This document shows positions 5,773-8,418 of a stretch of DNA of 8,418 bases, one piece after another. Source of the stretch: Lentisphaeria bacterium (lineage in GTDB: Bacteria > Verrucomicrobiota > Lentisphaeria > Oligosphaerales > Oligosphaeraceae). The notes below the pieces were generated by a model. It worked only from the letters and a program-made list of their open reading frames with translations, had not been told where the DNA came from and ran no database searches. Positions within the stretch are counted from its first letter, which is position 1; each line of letters starts with the position of its first letter. A program made the translations under genes and the position numbers. The stretch lies in NCBI GenBank assembly GCA_016302725.1, contig JAEDNB010000087.1:1-8418 (forward strand), given 5' to 3'.

Positions 5773-6351
5773 ATGCCCCCCCTCTCCCTTGAACAACGGC
5801 TGGAAAAGGCCCTCGCACTCCTCCAGGCCCTCCCCCCCGCACCCGCACCCAGGGTCCTGGCACTGGATGGACGCGCCGCCGCAGGAAAAACCACCCTGGC
5901 AAACGCACTCGCACAGGCTCTCCACGGAGAGGTCATCCATATGGACGACTTCTTCCTGCCCCCAGAACTGCGAACCCCCCAAAGACGCAACACCCCAGGG
6001 GGAAATGTCCACTACGAACGCTTCCAACAAGAGGTGCTCCCCTTCCTCCACTCCCCCAAGCCATTCTCCTACCAAATCTTCCAATGCTCCCTGGGACGCC
6101 TGGAGGGAACCCGGACGGTGAACGGAAACGCCCCATGGCGCCTCGTGGAAGGAGCCTATGCCCTCCATCCCGCCCTGGGAAACTACGCCGATTTCGCCTT
6201 CTTCTGCCATGTCACCCCACAGGAACAACAGCAAAGAATCCTCCTGCGAAACGGCCCCCAAAAGGCCAAGGTCTTCCAACAACTCTGGATCCCCATGGAA
6301 GAAGCCTACATCCAAGCCTGCCATCCACAGGCACGGGCCATCACTCTCTAA
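5773..6351 (+). CDS. Uridine-kinase-like P-loop kinase
   Basis: The 192-residue cytoplasmic protein has the fold marks of the uridine kinase/phosphoribulokinase group: a short N-terminal helix, VLALDGRAAAGKTTLAN (28-44) with Walker A GRAAAGKT, then HMDDFFLPPELRTPQR (56-71) with the DD/F motif of the phosphate-acceptor region, PGGNVHYERF (75-84), PFSYQIFQCS (97-106), and the strand LVEGAYALHP (124-133), where the Glu-Gly is typical. WIPMEEAYI (172-180) is the C-terminal family block. It matches the group usually named uridine kinase in Firmicutes and gut bacteria, whose substrate has mostly not been tested. It starts six bases after the lipoprotein gene and is the last gene of the operon, so it may act on the imported compound or a nucleoside part of it; that is inference. 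No Shine-Dalgarno is seen (ACCGCA-ATG). Confidence 0.85.
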   Translation: MPPLSLEQRLEKALALLQALPPAPAPRVLALDGRAAAGKTTLANALAQALHGEVIHMDDFFLPPELRTPQRRNTPGGNVHYERFQQEVLPFLHSPKPFSYQIFQCSLGRLEGTRTVNGNAPWRLVEGAYALHPALGNYADFAFFCHVTPQEQQQRILLRNGPQKAKVFQQLWIPMEEAYIQACHPQARAITL

Positions 6352-6358
6352 CCCCCCA

Positions 6359-6395
6359 CAGGATGAGACATTTTGAGAAAAAATGTCGCATCCTG
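6359..6395. repeat. 37-base imperfect inverted repeat between operon end and secreted-protein gene
   Basis: CAGGATG (6359-6365) pairs with CATCCTG (6389-6395) and GACATTTT (6367-6374) with AAAATGTC (6380-6387), with one A-G mismatch between the two stems and a GAGAA loop. It begins seven bases after the stop of the kinase gene. No T-run follows on either strand, so it is not a standard intrinsic terminator. Its right arm lies where the -35 of the TATAGT box at 6408 would be, so it could be an operator. It could also be the processed 3' end of the operon message. Confidence 0.6.
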
Positions 6396-6407
6396 GAAAG
6401 GACGGGG

Positions 6408-6413
6408 TATAGT
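6408..6413 (+). promoter_or_regulatory. Candidate -10 box for the secreted-protein gene
   Basis: TATAGT, preceded by GGGG, is the same string as the candidate -10 at 1852 and would place a transcription start near 6420, about 40 bases before the chosen ATG at 6459. No clear -35 is present; the expected position falls in the right arm of the inverted repeat, which suggests an activator or repressor site. Confidence 0.35.
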
Positions 6414-6458
6414 ATGGCGTTTTTCCGAGTCTTCCTCCCGTGTCCCTTGTTTTCCGCC

Positions 6459-6950
6459 ATGCGCATTTCTCCCCTTCTCTCCCTCCTTTTTCTCTTTTCC
6501 GCCTTGTCCGCCTGGGGCGGCACCTATGTGAATTCCACCCCGAAGGAGTTGCAGGACAAACTGGCTGCGGCGGTGGAATCTGCGGCGAAGGAGTTCAACT
6601 TTGCCATCCGCGGCGTGGCTCGCCGTCGCCTTCAGAAGAGCACCCGTCCGTACGACAAGTTGTTCCTTGAGCTTGACGGGGAGCGTGTCACCTTTGAGCG
6701 GAATGGCTCTGACAGGCTGGCGGGGGTCCTTGGGGGCGAGGCTGTGGAGTGGCTGGGGAACCAGGTCACCTTCCGCCGCCGGGATACCGACGGCGCATTG
6801 GTGCAGACCTTCACGGCGGAGGACGGGGTTCGGACCAACGTCTACCGTTTTGAGGAAGATGGGAAGGTGCTTCACCTGGACATCACGGTGAAGAGCCCCA
6901 AGTTGAAGTCACCCCTCGTCTACACGCTGCAATATCGTCTTCAGGAGTAG
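6459..6950 (+). CDS. Small secreted protein of unknown function
   Basis: I do not recognise this 163-residue protein. It starts with a clear signal peptide: basic MR, hydrophobic ISPLLSLLFLFSALSA (3-18), and a likely cut after Ala18 or Gly20. The mature part has one amphipathic helix (about 27-46, LQDKLAAAVESAAKEF), a basic stretch RGVARRRLQKSTRP (51-64) and then alternating polar/hydrophobic strands to the end (KLFLELDGERVTFERNG, NQVTFRRRDTDG, VYRFEEDGKVLHLDITVK, YTLQYRLQE), suggesting a beta-barrel or beta-sandwich of the lipocalin or outer-membrane-strand kind. The final aromatic-ending strand is YTLQYRLQE. There are no cysteines. Codon choice is visibly less C-rich than in the operon upstream (more G- and T-ending codons). 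An in-frame ATG at 6414 overlaps the candidate -10 and would spoil the signal peptide, so 6459 is preferred. A strong terminator follows, so it is probably a single-gene unit. Confidence 0.7.
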   Translation: MRISPLLSLLFLFSALSAWGGTYVNSTPKELQDKLAAAVESAAKEFNFAIRGVARRRLQKSTRPYDKLFLELDGERVTFERNGSDRLAGVLGGEAVEWLGNQVTFRRRDTDGALVQTFTAEDGVRTNVYRFEEDGKVLHLDITVKSPKLKSPLVYTLQYRLQE

Positions 6951-6982
6951 GGCAGCCTCTCCTTCATCCACTGTCTTGTCCG

Positions 6983-7024
6983 TCCGCCGGGAGGAATTGG
7001 GGCCTTCCGGCGGATTTTTTGTTT
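6983..7024 (+). terminator. Strong intrinsic terminator after the secreted-protein gene
   Basis: TCCGCCGG (6983-6990) pairs with CCGGCGGA (7007-7014); the stem extends through a G-T pair and AGG/CCT to 12 pairs with the loop AATTGGGG. It is followed by TTTTTT, G, TTTT (7015-7025). It serves the + strand only, because the - strand side has no T-run. It separates the convergent prepilin peptidase gene. Confidence 0.9.
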
Positions 7025-7045
7025 TCCCCCAGGCTCCACTGCGCC

Positions 7046-7996
7046 TTACGGAAGGAAGGGGAGCACCGCCCAGTAGAACCAGTTTCCGGCGACAACCCAG
7101 AGGAGGGCGGGGACTGCGAAGAAGGGCGCGAAGGGGAGTTGCCGCCAGGCCAGGTCCTTTGCCTGCCGTCCCTGCCCCTTCCGGGGGAAAGCGGCGGCCA
7201 GGATGCCCACCAGGGTGCCCAGGAGGGTTCCCCCGGCCAGGAGGATGACGACGGCATCCGCGCCCAGGAAGGCGCCGGTCATGGCCAGCATCTTCACGTC
7301 CCCCCATCCCAGGGCCTCCTGGGGCAGCTGCCTTCCCGTGCGCCGCGCCATGGCCTGGAGCGCCTTCCTGCCCAGGAAATGGACGCTGGCCAGCAGGAGG
7401 AATCCCAGGGCCATTCCGGCGAGGCAATGGACCAGGGAGGCCAGGCGGAGGGAAAGCCACTCCGGCAGGGGTGCATTGGCCACCGCCTCCACTACCCTGC
7501 GGGTGAGCATGCCCCCGTAGTGGGGATTGGCGGAGTTCACCAGGGCGGGACGGGAAAGAGGAAAGGCCAGGGTGCAAAGCACGGCGAACGCCATGCCGGA
7601 ATAGGTCACCAGGTTGGGAAGCACCCCGTGCTCCCAGTCAATCCTGGCCAGGGAAAGCATGGCGCCGGCAAACCAAAACCAGGGCAGGAGGGTGGAAAGG
7701 GGGAGCCCATCCTGCCATACCCGAATGGCCACCAGCATATACAGGGCGCCCGTGGCCGCCTCCCCTGCAGGATATTTCCAGGAAATGGGCTGACGGCACC
7801 GGCTGCACCTCCCCCCCAGGAAAACCCAGCTCAAAATGGGGATGTTCTCCCAGGCGCGAATCCCATGGCCGCACTTTGGACAGGTGCTGGGCGGACGCAC
7901 CAGGGACATCCCCCGGGGCACCCGCCACACCACCACGTTCAGGAAACTCCCGACGATGGCCCCGAAGAAAAAACCCAATGCGGCAATGACACCCAT
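7046..7996 (-). CDS. Prepilin peptidase (A24 family, PilD/GspO type)
   Basis: This inner-membrane aspartic protease cuts the leader of type IV prepilins and pseudopilins and in many cases methylates the new N-terminus. The 316-residue product has the N-terminal segment FFFGAIVGSFLNVVVWRVPRG (about 9-29), then a zinc-type domain with CPKC (39-42) and CSRC (64-67) around ENIPILSW and PISWKYPAGE. The catalytic aspartates are Asp120 in RIDWEHGVLPN and Asp233 in GWGDVKMLA (the GxGD motif). About 112 residues separate them, some 50 more than in typical PilD, with a hydrophilic insert near 145-185 (PALVNSANPHYGGMLTRR and on). The ATG at 7996 has AGGGA five bases upstream and gives the usual N-terminus; a GTG 39 bases earlier is in frame but less likely. 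It lies 69 bases downstream of uxaC on the same strand and may process the prepilin-like product at 2172. Confidence 0.94.
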   Translation of the reverse strand: MGVIAALGFFFGAIVGSFLNVVVWRVPRGMSLVRPPSTCPKCGHGIRAWENIPILSWVFLGGRCSRCRQPISWKYPAGEAATGALYMLVAIRVWQDGLPLSTLLPWFWFAGAMLSLARIDWEHGVLPNLVTYSGMAFAVLCTLAFPLSRPALVNSANPHYGGMLTRRVVEAVANAPLPEWLSLRLASLVHCLAGMALGFLLLASVHFLGRKALQAMARRTGRQLPQEALGWGDVKMLAMTGAFLGADAVVILLAGGTLLGTLVGILAAAFPRKGQGRQAKDLAWRQLPFAPFFAVPALLWVVAGNWFYWAVLPFLP

Positions 7997-8065
7997 GCTC
8001 TTCCCTATGCGGATTGCCCCGCCCCACGCCCCCACGGAAGGGGGACGCAGGAGAGGGGGATGGCT

Positions 8066-8418
8066 CTACCGGAAGCCGAAGAACTCCCGGGGACGGTCGT
8101 AGGAAAGACGGCGCGCCAACATACGCCCCACGGAAAGGGGCATCTGCCCCCGCTCCACCTGGTCCCCCAGGACAGCGGCCAGGGTCCGGCGATAGAGGTC
8201 GAACCGGGAACCGTAGGAGAGAATCTTCCGGGAATCGGAGACCATGCCCGTCATGTTGCTGAAGAGGTCGATGGAGGCACCCAGTTCCAGTTGGGTGCGG
8301 ATGCCCACATAGGAATCGTTGAGCCACCAGGCGGGCCCCAGGCACACATTGGCGCCAAAGGCACGGGTCAGCATGGCCATGGTGGCATTGTGGGCGGGAT
8401 TCATGTTGTAGAGCACCA
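8066..8418 (-). CDS. uxaC: Glucuronate (uronate) isomerase, C-terminal part (5' end outside window)
   Basis: UxaC interconverts D-glucuronate and D-fructuronate (and D-galacturonate and D-tagaturonate) at the start of uronate breakdown in the cytoplasm. Only the last 116 codons are here, of about 450 expected. They show the family's terminal pattern: GANVCLGPAWWLNDSYVGIR (about 21-40 of the fragment; family form GWWFND/AWWLND), then GMVSDSRKILSYGSR (57-71), whose DSR corresponds to the conserved active-site Asp and Arg of uronate isomerases, then the helix YRRTLAAVLGDQVERGQMP and the tail SYDRPREFFGFR. The frame is open to the window edge, and the internal GTG at 8416 is not a start. It suggests growth on pectin or mucin-type uronic acids. 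The prepilin peptidase follows 69 bases downstream, with no terminator seen between them. Confidence 0.88.
   Translation of the reverse strand, partial: VLYNMNPAHNATMAMLTRAFGANVCLGPAWWLNDSYVGIRTQLELGASIDLFSNMTGMVSDSRKILSYGSRFDLYRRTLAAVLGDQVERGQMPLSVGRMLARRLSYDRPREFFGFR

Noticed and set aside
4445..6324. Several long - strand frames opposite the ATPase, lipoprotein and kinase genes
   Set aside because: All are Gly/Glu/Val-rich shadows of strongly supported + strand genes.
7997..8035. GTG start for the prepilin peptidase at 8035
   Set aside because: The ATG at 7996 has a good Shine-Dalgarno and begins the usual hydrophobic N-terminus.

Overview
The window looks like chromosome from a high-GC member of the PVC group, most likely Lentisphaerota. 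The main reason is the gene at 2172-2909: its N-terminus ([24 protein letters not shown], shown here in two parts: [17 protein letters not shown] then AMLLPAL) and its late H...DGH motif are typical of the very large prepilin-like families of Lentisphaerota, and to a lesser degree of Verrucomicrobia and Planctomycetes. The assignment is an inference from family style, not from a marker gene. I see no phage genes, transposases, CRISPR arrays, tRNAs or rRNAs.

Left part (1-1803, + strand): the 3' part of pstB (phosphate ABC transporter ATPase), then phoU one base later, then after a 174-base gap with two hairpins a conserved DUF3842-type protein of unknown function. phoU and the DUF3842 gene have clear Shine-Dalgarno sequences.

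Centre (about 1850-6351, + strand): a roughly 310-base leader followed by five closely packed genes. The leader has a -10-like box, a 20-base perfect palindrome, elements resembling a divergent cobalamin riboswitch (including an AGCCAGGA...CCTGCC box) and an intrinsic-terminator hairpin (2068-2089). The genes are a secreted prepilin-like protein, a FecCD-family permease, its ATPase, a lipoprotein substrate-binding protein, and a uridine-kinase-like P-loop kinase. The three transporter genes form a complete importer of the BtuCDF/FecBCDE class. If the leader is a cobalamin riboswitch, the cargo is a corrinoid; otherwise heme or a siderophore is equally possible. None of the five starts has a visible Shine-Dalgarno, and four sit directly behind a run of C.

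Right part (6352-8418): a long imperfect inverted repeat and a second TATAGT box precede a small secreted protein of unknown function (6459-6950), which ends at a strong intrinsic terminator. Two genes converge on it from the - strand: a prepilin peptidase (7046-7996), which could process the prepilin-like protein, and upstream of it the C-terminal part of glucuronate isomerase (uxaC), cut by the window edge.

The most interesting point is the central operon: a probably metabolite-controlled leader drives a prepilin-like protein and a small-molecule kinase together with a vitamin-B12/iron-class importer.
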